From Roseateles sp. (GTDB lineage Bacteria > Pseudomonadota > Gammaproteobacteria > Burkholderiales > Burkholderiaceae_C), in the NCBI GenBank assembly GCA_019234295.1, contig JAFALK010000069.1:62001-126000 (forward strand): DNA of 64,000 nucleotides, written 5' to 3'. The notes beneath the pieces were generated by a model that made no database searches, was not told the DNA's origin, and worked only from the letters and a program-made list of their open reading frames with translations. Position 1 is the stretch's first letter. Every line of letters starts with the position of its first letter. The position numbers and the translations under genes were made by a program. Positions 16,079 to 24,481 of this stretch are shown here, piece after piece.

Positions 16079-17712
16079 TAGTGCATCCTCCAACTCACGA
16101 GTTTCATGGCGGGGAGCAGCGGACGATTGAGCAATTGCGGCCCGAGCAGGGGGTCGTTGATCATGAGGCGCACGCTCGCAGCCTCCACGCCGATCTCGCA
16201 AAACCATTCCAGGCCGGGGCCGTCAGCACGCAAACGCAGCCCGCAGGCGCCGACGATGGCGCCGGTCACGGGCCCAACTTGGTCGAGCAGGGCCGGGCGC
16301 TCGGCATTTGCGATGGCTTCGAGGTGGAGCACGAAGGGCTGGCGGAAGGCGGTTTGTGCGCACGCAATGGTGGTGGCCACGTCCAGCGCCGCGCTGCTGC
16401 GGTCGAAGCTGACGCTGAGTTTCTCGCTGCTGCTGCAGTGCAGGGCGAGGCGGCTTTGCGAGCCGGCGAGCTCGAGCCGGCCGCCCAGGCGCAGCTGCAG
16501 CTCGCAGGCCACGAGTTCGAGCATGCCGGCGACGCGAAAATGCGGAGCGGTGCTGAGGCTCTCGCCCTGCGCCCAGCCCCAGCTCAGCGCGCCCGTGCCG
16601 GCAAAGACCTGCGGGTTGGCTTGCATGCTGGCGCCGGTGACGCCGCTCTCTCGCTCCCAGGCTGTGGCGAGCCGTGCCAGGCCTTCGCTCAGCTGGCGTT
16701 CGATGTCGTCCAGGCCCTGGGTCCAGCGGGCGGATTCGAGAGGGCTGCCGTCGCGCTCCAGGCGCGTGCGTGCCGCCATGCCCGGCTCGCGCCGCCAGGC
16801 TAGCAGCTGCTGCTCGGGGGCGTAGGCGGCCAGCTGGGTCTGCTGCTCGCCGAAGGCGGCGCCGCTCTCGCGCAGGCCGCAGCCGGCGGCCGTGAGCAGG
16901 CTCAGGGCCGCCGACCCCTCGACGGCCAGGCCCTCGAGGGCGGGCAGTGGCTGCAGGTGCAGGGTGAACTCAGTCGCGTGGCGGCCGCGCCATTCCTGCA
17001 GGCCGTGCTCGCAGGCGTACTGGATGAGCGGGTGTGTGGCTTCGTCGCAGACGTGATCGGCGCGGCTGCGCAAGCGCAGCGAACGGCTCAGCAGATGCAG
17101 CTGTGGCGGCAGCGTGGCGCCGCCGCTGAGCGTGAGACCGTCCGGCAGGCTCAAAGGCACGCGCCGCCACTGGCCTTGCTCGAGCCGATAGGGCTGGGGC
17201 GCGGCGCCAGCGGCGCGCAGGTCCAGCGCGTCGATGTCGCAGGGGTCGCCGAGCTTGATGCGCTCGGCCGGCAGCAAAGAGCCGACGTGGCCGCGTGGCA
17301 TCAGGGCCTCGTCGAGCTGGCGCAATGCGGCATCGAACTCGGCTGCGGGCAACTGCCCGGGCTGTGGCCGCGCGAGCATCTCGCGCCCGCGGCGGCAGAG
17401 CTGGAAGACCTTGGCGCCCTCGAGCCGCTGCGGCGAGAGGATGTCGCGGGCCCAGGCGAACTCAGGGCGGGTTTCGAACTCGGCACCGAACATGAACCAG
17501 CAGGCCAGATATCGCGCCAGGCAGACGGCATGGCTGAGGCCCCAGGCTGCGCCGCGCTGCACGCCGTGCTCAATCAGCGCCGGCAGCCGCTCGCCGGCGC
17601 GGCCCGCCACCTCGGGGAAGGCGGCGCTGAGCTGGTCCGCGAGCGCGCGCAGGTCGCGCCCGCGCTTGATCGCGACGAGGGCCTGGGTCTGGTCGGGGGT
17701 GAGGGCGAGCAT
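16078..17712 (-). CDS. Unrecognised T6SS-associated protein next to the DUF4123 adaptor, 544 aa
   Basis: This soluble 544-residue protein has no signal peptide or obvious membrane segment. The first 100 residues (AAWGLSHAVCLARYLACWFMFGAEFETRPEFAWA, split by family knowledge) resemble a conserved N-terminal pattern I associate with proteins coded beside DUF4123 genes. The middle (about 235-350) is beta-rich with several Cys, and the C-terminus is a mix of strands with Leu-rich stretches. No catalytic motif stands out. It follows the DUF4123 gene across an 80-base gap holding an intergenic repeat. It could be a VgrG-linked cargo or a partner of the adaptor; I give no firm function. Confidence 0.6.
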   Translation of the reverse strand: MLALTPDQTQALVAIKRGRDLRALADQLSAAFPEVAGRAGERLPALIEHGVQRGAAWGLSHAVCLARYLACWFMFGAEFETRPEFAWARDILSPQRLEGAKVFQLCRRGREMLARPQPGQLPAAEFDAALRQLDEALMPRGHVGSLLPAERIKLGDPCDIDALDLRAAGAAPQPYRLEQGQWRRVPLSLPDGLTLSGGATLPPQLHLLSRSLRLRSRADHVCDEATHPLIQYACEHGLQEWRGRHATEFTLHLQPLPALEGLAVEGSAALSLLTAAGCGLRESGAAFGEQQTQLAAYAPEQQLLAWRREPGMAARTRLERDGSPLESARWTQGLDDIERQLSEGLARLATAWERESGVTGASMQANPQVFAGTGALSWGWAQGESLSTAPHFRVAGMLELVACELQLRLGGRLELAGSQSRLALHCSSSEKLSVSFDRSSAALDVATTIACAQTAFRQPFVLHLEAIANAERPALLDQVGPVTGAIVGACGLRLRADGPGLEWFCEIGVEAASVRLMINDPLLGPQLLNRPLLPAMKLVSWRMH

Positions 17713-17744
17713 GTCAGCGTCCGCGCGGCCGCCACAAGGGCGCT

Positions 17745-17791
17745 GAACGCCCCCGCGGGGGGCAGTGATCGAAGTGAACGTGCGGGCTCAT
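17745..17791 (-). repeat. Intergenic hairpin repeat, copy 1
   Basis: A 47-base element with a CCCCCGCGGGGG palindrome and the flank GAAGTGAACGTG closely matches a second copy at 26,921-26,967. Both copies start within one to three bases of the stop codon of the upstream minus-strand gene (DUF4123 here) and precede the next start. Such elements are familiar between genes in Burkholderiales; a role in mRNA processing or stability is inferred. Confidence 0.75.
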
Positions 17792-17792
17792 T

Positions 17793-18338
17793 TCAAGCGG
17801 CCCTCGCGAGCGGGATGCTGACTTGCTGCAGGCCGCCTGGATCGAGCCGTGCATGGCGCCAGTCCATGGCTCCCGGCTGCACATAAGTGCTTACGGGGCC
17901 GAAAAAGCGCGCCAGGCCCGCGGCGTCGAACAGCGGCAGCAAGGCCCAGAAGATCTCGGGATCCATCCAGTCGAGCTCGATGCTCTGCCCCTCAGGCAGC
18001 TGGGCGTGCAGCAGGCTGCGCCAATGCGAGCGCAACGCGAGGCGCGGTGCGGCCGAGACGGCCACCAGGCCCCAGTCACCGAGGGCGGCGCCGGCCTCCA
18101 AGAGCAGCCAGTCGGTAAAGGCGGAGTCGGCGCGCAGCTGCACGAGATAGGGTGCGTTCTGTGCCTGCACGGGATCGAGAGCGCCGGGCAGCAGGCAGTC
18201 GTGGTCGATCACGTCTGCCTCGGCCAGACGCGCGGGCAGTGTGGGCACGCGCGAGCCCATGATGAGCGCATAGACCTGCTGCTGAGCGTCGGCCCAGAGC
18301 CGGCTCTTCAACTGTGCGGGTGCCTGTGCTGAAGCCAT
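17793..18338 (-). CDS. DUF4123-type T6SS effector adaptor
   Basis: The 181-residue protein fits DUF4123 (Tap/TEC) adaptors in length and pattern: an N-terminal YALIMGSRVPTL segment, PYLVQLRADSAFTDWLL, an LRSHWRSLL helix, a RFFGP motif and a final PGGLQQVSIPLA strand. Such adaptors bind the VgrG C-terminus and load a cargo effector coded just downstream. The gene starts three bases after the vgrG stop, and the next gene downstream is the 544-aa protein, which makes that one the candidate client. Confidence in the family is good; the client is inferred. Confidence 0.82.
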   Translation of the reverse strand: MASAQAPAQLKSRLWADAQQQVYALIMGSRVPTLPARLAEADVIDHDCLLPGALDPVQAQNAPYLVQLRADSAFTDWLLLEAGAALGDWGLVAVSAAPRLALRSHWRSLLHAQLPEGQSIELDWMDPEIFWALLPLFDAAGLARFFGPVSTYVQPGAMDWRHARLDPGGLQQVSIPLARAA

Positions 18339-18341
18339 CGA

Positions 18342-20429
18342 CTACTTGCCTCCTGCGAGCGGGTCTTCGTTCTTGGCCTGATCGCCCGGCTCCTTGGGCG
18401 CGGGCGGGCTGGCCTTGGCGGCTTCCTTGGCGCTGCCGGCGGCGCCGCCGGAGTTGATCTTGACGATGGGGCCCTGGATCGTCACGCCCGAGGCATTGAG
18501 CGTGATGAAGGAGGCGCCGGCCTTGATGCACAGCTCCATGCCGGCGTCGAGCACGATCTTGATCGCCTTGGCGTTCATGAAGGAGGCGGCCGTGAGGTTC
18601 ATGCCGGCGCCGGCATTGAAGTCCATGCTCGCGCCCGAGGTCAGCGCTACCGAGGTATCACCCTTGATGGCCGTGGCGCCACCGACCTTCACGTTCAGCG
18701 CGCCGGTGAGCGCGCTGTTGAGGTCGGCACCGAGCTTGAGGTGCGTGTCGCCCTTGAGCGAGACGGTGCTGACCTTGCCGACCGAGAACGTGTAGTTCTC
18801 GCCGATCTTGGTCTGCGAGTTCTTGATGACTTCGCTCCAGCGATCGTTCTTGACGGTGTCGTGCGCGTCGTTCTTGACCAGGCGGTGGTAATCCTTCTGC
18901 GCCTGCATCCAGACGTACTCGCTGCCCTTCTTGTCATCGAAGCGCAGCTCGTTGAAGTTGTCGGCGCCGCCGCCCTTGCTGGAATGTGTGCGGATGCCGC
19001 TGACAGTGGCCTGCGCCGGCAGCTCCCAGGGATGCTTGTTGATCTCGTTGTAGACGCGGCCCGTGATCAGCGGCCGGTCCGGGTTGCCTTCGAGGAACTC
19101 GACGACGACCTCGTCGCCGATGCGCGGCAGGGCCACCATGCCGAAGCCCTTGCCTGCCCAAGGGTGTGCGACGCGCACCCAGCAGCTGCTCTTTTCGTCC
19201 TTCTTGCCCTCGCGGTCCCAGTGAAACTGAACCTTGACGCGGCCGTACTTGTCAGTGTGGATCTCGTCGCCCTTGGGGCCGGTGACGACCGCCGTTTGCG
19301 GCCCGCGCACGACCGGGGTCGGCGTGACGGCCTGGGGCAGGAAGGCCACTTCCTTGGGTACGCAGTTGAAGCGGCAGACGTAGCGCGTGCTGTCGTTGGC
19401 TTCCTCGTCGCCGCCTTGGTAGCCGCCGTAAGCCATCTCGGTGATGGAGGAGGTGACGAGGAAGCTGGCGGCGTCGGGGTGGTCGGTCAGCGCGAATGTC
19501 ATGCCCACGGCGAGCGGGCGGTAGGGCGTGACGCCGGTGCCCACGGCATGTAGCGATTCGAAGCGGTTGACCTCGAACTTGGCGCGGTCCTTGCCGGTTT
19601 GCAGCTTGGCGCTCATGTTCGAGCCCATGGCGTAGTCGTCATGGTTGCCGGGGTAGTCGAACACCTCCCAGTCGTTGGGCTTGGGGTAGCTTGGCGTGCG
19701 TTCGGCGTTGGCCTTCATGTCAGTGGTGGGCGCCTCGGCCGCGTAGTCGGTCGTCGTATATTTGAGCGACTGCAGCAGATGGGCGAGGGACCAATGGTCG
19801 AGCAGGTCCTCGCGATAGTCGCCACCCTTGAGCGCGGGGCCATAGGCGAGCTTGTCGCCTTCCACGGGCTGGTGACCGGTGGGGCTGTTGCACAGCACCA
19901 GCGTGTGTTGCGCGGCCTCGTGCTTGAAAAAGTAGTAGATGCCTTCCTCTTCCATGAGCCGCGAGACGAAGGCGAAGTCGCTCTCGCGGTATTGCACGGT
20001 GTAGGGCCGGGTGTTGAAGCTGCCGTTGAGCTTCTTTTCCACGCGGCCCGAGGAGCCGTACTCGGCAAAAATGGCATCAAGGATCTGCACCACCGTCTTG
20101 TCCTGGAAGACGCGGCAGTCGGCGCCGAGTGTGAGCTGCCACAGCCAGGGCCGCAGCACGATACGGTAGACGTCGTAGATGCCCTGCCCGGCGCCGCGCT
20201 CGAACTGCGTGATGTGGCCATGAAGATGGCGTAGCTTGCCCTTCACGGGCTGGATGGCCAGAGCCGCGGTCTTGCCGAGCAGCTGCTTGGCTTGGAGCGG
20301 CTTGAGCGCGCTGCGGCGCAGGAGGTCGAGCCGGAATTCGGGCAGGCGTCCCAGCTCCTCGCGCGCGAGCAGGCGTTGGAACAGCAGCTCCTCGTTTGGC
20401 AGAGGGGACTTGAATTCGGCTTCGTTCAT
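18342..20429 (-). CDS. vgrG: T6SS spike protein VgrG (TssI)
   Basis: The 695-residue protein has the gp27/gp44-like head (FQRLLAREELGRLPEFRLDLL, FVSRLMEEEGIYYFF), the gp5 OB-fold region (KYGRVKVQFHWDREGK, SSCWVRVAHPWAGKGFG, GDEVVVEFLEGNPDRPLITG) and a long beta-helix needle with GDT and SGA repeats. The C-terminal 40 residues are a Gly/Ala/Lys/Pro tail (AAKASPPAPKEPGDQ) without a toxin domain, likely an adaptor or PAAR contact. It is followed by the DUF4123 adaptor. It is the only vgrG in the window. The upstream 313-base spacer suggests its own promoter, but none is clear. Confidence 0.97.
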   Translation of the reverse strand: MNEAEFKSPLPNEELLFQRLLAREELGRLPEFRLDLLRRSALKPLQAKQLLGKTAALAIQPVKGKLRHLHGHITQFERGAGQGIYDVYRIVLRPWLWQLTLGADCRVFQDKTVVQILDAIFAEYGSSGRVEKKLNGSFNTRPYTVQYRESDFAFVSRLMEEEGIYYFFKHEAAQHTLVLCNSPTGHQPVEGDKLAYGPALKGGDYREDLLDHWSLAHLLQSLKYTTTDYAAEAPTTDMKANAERTPSYPKPNDWEVFDYPGNHDDYAMGSNMSAKLQTGKDRAKFEVNRFESLHAVGTGVTPYRPLAVGMTFALTDHPDAASFLVTSSITEMAYGGYQGGDEEANDSTRYVCRFNCVPKEVAFLPQAVTPTPVVRGPQTAVVTGPKGDEIHTDKYGRVKVQFHWDREGKKDEKSSCWVRVAHPWAGKGFGMVALPRIGDEVVVEFLEGNPDRPLITGRVYNEINKHPWELPAQATVSGIRTHSSKGGGADNFNELRFDDKKGSEYVWMQAQKDYHRLVKNDAHDTVKNDRWSEVIKNSQTKIGENYTFSVGKVSTVSLKGDTHLKLGADLNSALTGALNVKVGGATAIKGDTSVALTSGASMDFNAGAGMNLTAASFMNAKAIKIVLDAGMELCIKAGASFITLNASGVTIQGPIVKINSGGAAGSAKEAAKASPPAPKEPGDQAKNEDPLAGGK

Positions 20430-20742
20430 GGCGTGAAGCTATCCAGGTTGCTGTGAAGTGCAAGCCGGGCTGCGGGCGCACGCAAATGCCTCATGTCCCC
20501 CGGCCACTGCGTGGCCTCCTCCTTGACTTGCGCAATTGCGCGCACCCACACCCCGGCTTCTTGCACCGGCGACCTACTGCGACGATTGCGCTGGCGCGTG
20601 AGCTGCAGGGTGGGTGCTCCCGCTACGCAAATAAAGCATGAGGCAGCCGAGCGGCCGCAGGACACGGAGTCACGGGAGCGCCCTGCCACCTGCGCCTTCG
20701 CCGTAGAAGGGCATTTCAGAGTGAGAGGGCGCTGATTCATGG
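20430..20742. other. Spacer between clpV and vgrG
   Basis: This 313-base stretch holds no convincing gene. A 106-codon minus-strand frame fills it and touches both neighbours, but its codon use is unlike theirs. A perfect 12-base palindrome GCGCAATTGCGC lies at 20,530-20,541, and the base composition is slightly less GC-rich than the flanking genes. It may hold a promoter for the vgrG-tagF half of the cluster; I see no clear -35/-10 pair. Confidence 0.6.
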
Positions 20743-23418
20743 TCACTCGAACGCGTAGGTGAAATCACCGTCCGCCGCACCCAGCGTCACGCTCTTGAGC
20801 TCCTCGCCGCGGCTCATACGGCCCAGGTACTCGATGGAGACTTTGGGCAGCACGGTGTTGGTGAGGATGGAGTCGATGATGCGGCCGCCCGCCTCTGGGT
20901 TGTCGCAGCGCTTGACGATGAGCTTGACCGCGTCGTCGCTGTAGTTGAACGGGATGCGGTGGTTCTCCTCCACGCGCTTCTTGATGCGGTTGAGTTGCAG
21001 GCGCACGATCTTGCCCATCATGTCGGGCGAGAGCGGGTAGTAGGGGATGGTCACCAGGCGGCCCAACAGTGCCGGCGGGAAGATCTTCATCAGCGGCTCC
21101 TGCAGGGCAGTCGCCAGCGATTCCGGATCGGGCAGCAGCTCCGGGTCCTTGCACATGTTCATCACAAGCTCGGAACCGGCGTTGGAGGTCAGCAAGATGA
21201 TCGTGTTCTTGAAGTCGATCATGCGGCCTTCGCCGTCTTCCATGCGGCCCTTGTCGAAGACCTGGAAGAAGAGCTCGTGCACGTCGCTGTGCGCCTTCTC
21301 CACTTCGTCCAGCAGCACCACCGAGTAGGGGCGGCGGCGCACGGCCTCGGTCAGGATGCCGCCCTCGCCGTAGCCGATGTAGCCCGGGGGCGAGCCCTTG
21401 AGCGTGGAGACCGTGTGCGCCTCCTGGAACTCGCTCATGTTGATGGTGATGACGTTCTGCTCGCCGCCGTAGAGCGCCTCGGCCAGGGCCAGGGCGGTCT
21501 CGGTCTTGCCCACGCCCGAGGTGCCGCAGAGCATGAACACGCCAATCGGCTTGTTCGGGTTGTCCAGCCGCGCGCGCGAGGTCTGGATGCGCTTGGCGAT
21601 CATGTCCAGGCCGTGCTGCTGGCCGATCACGCGCTGGCCAAGCGTCTCGCCGAGCTTGAGCACATTCTCCAGCTCGTTCTTGACCATGCGGCCCACGGGG
21701 ATGCCCGTCCAGTCGGAGACGACGCTTGCCACGGCCTGGGCGTCGACGCTGGGCATGATCAGCGGCGCGTCGCCCTGCAGCTCGCTCAGCTTGTCCTGCT
21801 CGATGTGCAGTTCCTTCATCAACGCATCGCGATCGACGCTCGGTGCCGGCTCGCCATCGACGGGCTTGTCGTCACCGCGCAGCGTGGCTCGCAGCGCGAG
21901 GATCTTGTCGACTATGGCCTTCTCGTCCTTCCAGCGCGCCTGCAGCGTGCCGAGCAGCTCGCGGTTCCTGGCCAGCTTCTCGGTCACGTCTTTGGCGCGG
22001 TCGCCGATGTGCACGCCCACGGCCTGCTCGCGCGCGATGATGCCTTCCTCGATCTCCAGCGCCTCGATGCGCCGCATGGTGTCCTCCACCTCGGCCGGCG
22101 TCGCGTGCTGGCTCACGGCCACGCGGGCGCAGGCGGTATCGAGCAGACTCACGGCCTTATCGGGAAGCTGGCGCGCGGGGATGTAGCGGTGGCTGAGCTT
22201 GACGGCGGCCTCGATGGCCTCGTCCAGAAGCTGGGCGCGGTGGTGCTTCTCCAGCACCGTGGCCACGCCGCGAAGCATCAGGATGGCCTTGTGCTCGTCG
22301 GGCTCGGGAACTTGCACGACCTGAAAGCGCCGGGTCAGGGCCGGATCCTTTTCGATGTACTTCTTGTACTCGGCCCAGGTCGTGGCGCCGATGGTGCGCA
22401 GATTGCCGCGGGCCAGGGCGGGCTTGAGCAAGTTGGCTGCATCGCCGGTGCCTGCGGCGCCGCCGGCACCCACCAGAGTGTGCACCTCGTCGATGAACAG
22501 GATGATGGGCTTGGGGCTGGCCTGCACCTCGTCGATCACCTGGCGCAGGCGCTGCTCGAACTCGCCCTTCATGCTGGCGCCGGCTTGCAGCAGGCCCAGG
22601 TCCAGCGAGAGCAGGGACACCTCCTTGAGCTGCGGCGGCACGTCACCGCGCGCCAGGCGCTGGGCGAAGCCTTCCACCACGGCCGTCTTGCCCACCCCGG
22701 CCTCGCCGGTCAGGATGGGGTTGTTCTGGCGGCGCCGCATGAGGATGTCGACGATCTGGCGGATCTCCTCGTCGCGGCCCGTCACCGGGTCCATCTTGCC
22801 CTCCTTGGCGCGCTCGGTCAGGTCCACGCAGAACTTCTTCAGCGCCTCGCCCTTGCCCATGGCGGCCGGGGCCATGGAGCCGCTCTCCGTGCCGGGCTCG
22901 CCCGAGCCTATGCCGGTGCCGTCCTGGGCGCCGAGCTTGGCCTCCTGCGTCCCGCCACAGATCTTGTTGAAGTTCTCGGCCAGGTCGTCCACGCGAATCT
23001 TGGCGAATTCCTTGGAGATCGAGAGCAGGGCATTGCGCAGGTTGGCGCTCTTCATCATGCCGATGATCAGCGTGCCCGTGCGCACATGAGCCTCGCCGAA
23101 CTGCAAGGTGGCGTAGACCCAGGCGCGCTCGATGGAGTTCTCGATGTATTCCGAGAAGTCGCTGATCGAGGTCGAGCCGCGCGGCAGGCGGTCCAGCGCG
23201 GCCGTCATGTCCTTGGCCATGGCGGAGGCGTCGATCTGGTAGTGGCGCAGGATGGCGTCGAGGTCAGTCTCGTTGTTCTGCACCAGCTGCACCAGCCAAT
23301 GCACCAGCTCCACATAAGGATTGCCCCGCATCTTGCAGAACACCGTGGCGCTTTCGATGGCCTTGTAGGCCAGCGGATTGAGCTTGCCGAACAGGGCAAC
23401 GCGGCTGATCTCACTCAT
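20743..23418 (-). CDS. clpV: T6SS AAA+ ATPase ClpV (TssH)
   Basis: The 891-residue protein has an N-terminal Clp double domain (about 1-160), two AAA+ modules with Walker A motifs GEAGVGKT and GTSGVGKT, Walker B LFIDEVHTL and VVLLDEVEKAH, the middle coiled-coil (ALEIEEGIIAREQAVGV) and the C-terminal D2-small domain with NPEAGGRIIDSIL. ClpV extracts and recycles contracted TssB/TssC sheath. Motifs are intact, so it should be active. It follows tssG by 13 bases. Distinct from the housekeeping ClpB by its N-terminus and by FPPALLGRLVTIPYYPL. Confidence 0.98.
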   Translation of the reverse strand: MSEISRVALFGKLNPLAYKAIESATVFCKMRGNPYVELVHWLVQLVQNNETDLDAILRHYQIDASAMAKDMTAALDRLPRGSTSISDFSEYIENSIERAWVYATLQFGEAHVRTGTLIIGMMKSANLRNALLSISKEFAKIRVDDLAENFNKICGGTQEAKLGAQDGTGIGSGEPGTESGSMAPAAMGKGEALKKFCVDLTERAKEGKMDPVTGRDEEIRQIVDILMRRRQNNPILTGEAGVGKTAVVEGFAQRLARGDVPPQLKEVSLLSLDLGLLQAGASMKGEFEQRLRQVIDEVQASPKPIILFIDEVHTLVGAGGAAGTGDAANLLKPALARGNLRTIGATTWAEYKKYIEKDPALTRRFQVVQVPEPDEHKAILMLRGVATVLEKHHRAQLLDEAIEAAVKLSHRYIPARQLPDKAVSLLDTACARVAVSQHATPAEVEDTMRRIEALEIEEGIIAREQAVGVHIGDRAKDVTEKLARNRELLGTLQARWKDEKAIVDKILALRATLRGDDKPVDGEPAPSVDRDALMKELHIEQDKLSELQGDAPLIMPSVDAQAVASVVSDWTGIPVGRMVKNELENVLKLGETLGQRVIGQQHGLDMIAKRIQTSRARLDNPNKPIGVFMLCGTSGVGKTETALALAEALYGGEQNVITINMSEFQEAHTVSTLKGSPPGYIGYGEGGILTEAVRRRPYSVVLLDEVEKAHSDVHELFFQVFDKGRMEDGEGRMIDFKNTIILLTSNAGSELVMNMCKDPELLPDPESLATALQEPLMKIFPPALLGRLVTIPYYPLSPDMMGKIVRLQLNRIKKRVEENHRIPFNYSDDAVKLIVKRCDNPEAGGRIIDSILTNTVLPKVSIEYLGRMSRGEELKSVTLGAADGDFTYAFE

Positions 23419-23431
23419 GGTCTATCGCTCC

Positions 23432-24481
23432 TCAATGGACTTTTTGTTTCATGCGGGCACGCGCACGGGTCAGGGTTCTTTCCACGTCGATGACGAGTTC
23501 GTCGGCATCGTTTTCATTGTTGTAGCGGCCCAGCCACGTGCTGCGGCCGAGCTCGCCGCTGCGGCCCAGCATCAGGCGAGGCACGTCGCGCTTGACGAGG
23601 ATGAGCTGGAGATCCCACTCGAACTCCAGCCCCACCCATTGCCGCACCATGGCCTGCAGGCGCGCCAGATCGCTGCCGCCGGGCAAGAAGGCGTGATAGC
23701 GCGCCTCGCGCAGCGGGCCGATGACGATGCGGAACTTGTGCTGCACGTCCCAGACCATGGCGCCGAGCACGGCACCCTGGCCGAGGCATTGCGCGATATT
23801 GTTCTTGTGGCGTGTGCGCAGCCGCGTGCGTTCGTCGCTGCCCAAGGGCATCCAGTGGCCCTTCCATTGCTCGATGCGGACCTGCGCATCGAACTCGGAC
23901 CTGCACCATTGCAGCAGGCCGTCGGCATCGCGGGTCTGGCGGGCGAGACGCCCCGTGAAGTGCAGCTTGGCCGCGTCGCCGACGGCATCGCGGCCGAGCA
24001 GGCTTTGCGCGCCAATGCCCGAGAGCGCGCCCAGGCGCAGCGCGAAGCTCTGGTCGCTGCGGCGGTCCAGGCTGATGGTCGGCTGGGCCTGGGCCCAGGC
24101 GCGGTAGAAAAGCAGGGTGAGGCGATGGCCCAGCAGGTCGAGGAAGCGCTGCAAGGTCGGGTCGTCGGACTGCACGCGGCGTTCGCGGACCAGCTCGGTC
24201 AGGTGCAGGGGCAGGGGCCCGTTGGGGCCGGTGAAGCCGAAGATGCGCTGCTCGATGCGCGGCTTGCGGCCCGCGTCGAGCTTCACGGCCTGCAAGGGCG
24301 TCGGCGCGAAGCTCAGCTCGGCGGGCTGCGAGAGTCGCACAGGCTCTTCGGCCGGGCGCAGCGCCTCGCCCAGGCGCGGCAGCTCGGGATGGACGGCCTC
24401 AATGTGGCGCAAGAAGCGGTAGAAGTCATAACGCCAAGGCTCCTCGGACGCCCGCTGGAGCCACTCGTGCAGCGTGCTCAT
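23432..24481 (-). CDS. tssG: T6SS baseplate protein TssG (ImpH)
   Basis: The 349-residue protein has the TssG start (EPWRYDFYRFLRHIEAVHPELPRLG) and the conserved FGFTGPNGPLPLHLTELV block, then the C-terminal LGRSGELGRSTWLG region. TssG forms the wedge core with TssF and TssE. ATG 24481 overlaps the tssF stop by four bases, so F and G are translated together as is usual. Confidence 0.96.
   Translation of the reverse strand: MSTLHEWLQRASEEPWRYDFYRFLRHIEAVHPELPRLGEALRPAEEPVRLSQPAELSFAPTPLQAVKLDAGRKPRIEQRIFGFTGPNGPLPLHLTELVRERRVQSDDPTLQRFLDLLGHRLTLLFYRAWAQAQPTISLDRRSDQSFALRLGALSGIGAQSLLGRDAVGDAAKLHFTGRLARQTRDADGLLQWCRSEFDAQVRIEQWKGHWMPLGSDERTRLRTRHKNNIAQCLGQGAVLGAMVWDVQHKFRIVIGPLREARYHAFLPGGSDLARLQAMVRQWVGLEFEWDLQLILVKRDVPRLMLGRSGELGRSTWLGRYNNENDADELVIDVERTLTRARARMKQKVH

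Noticed and set aside
20426..20746. 106-codon minus-strand frame that touches both clpV and vgrG
   Set aside because: The junctions look neat (GTGA, ATGA), but codon use is mixed with rare codons, the product is basic and shows no pattern. A chance open frame in a spacer is more likely.
20959..23493. Plus-strand open frame of 844 codons
   Set aside because: Antisense to the whole of clpV; no stop codons because of GC-rich third positions.
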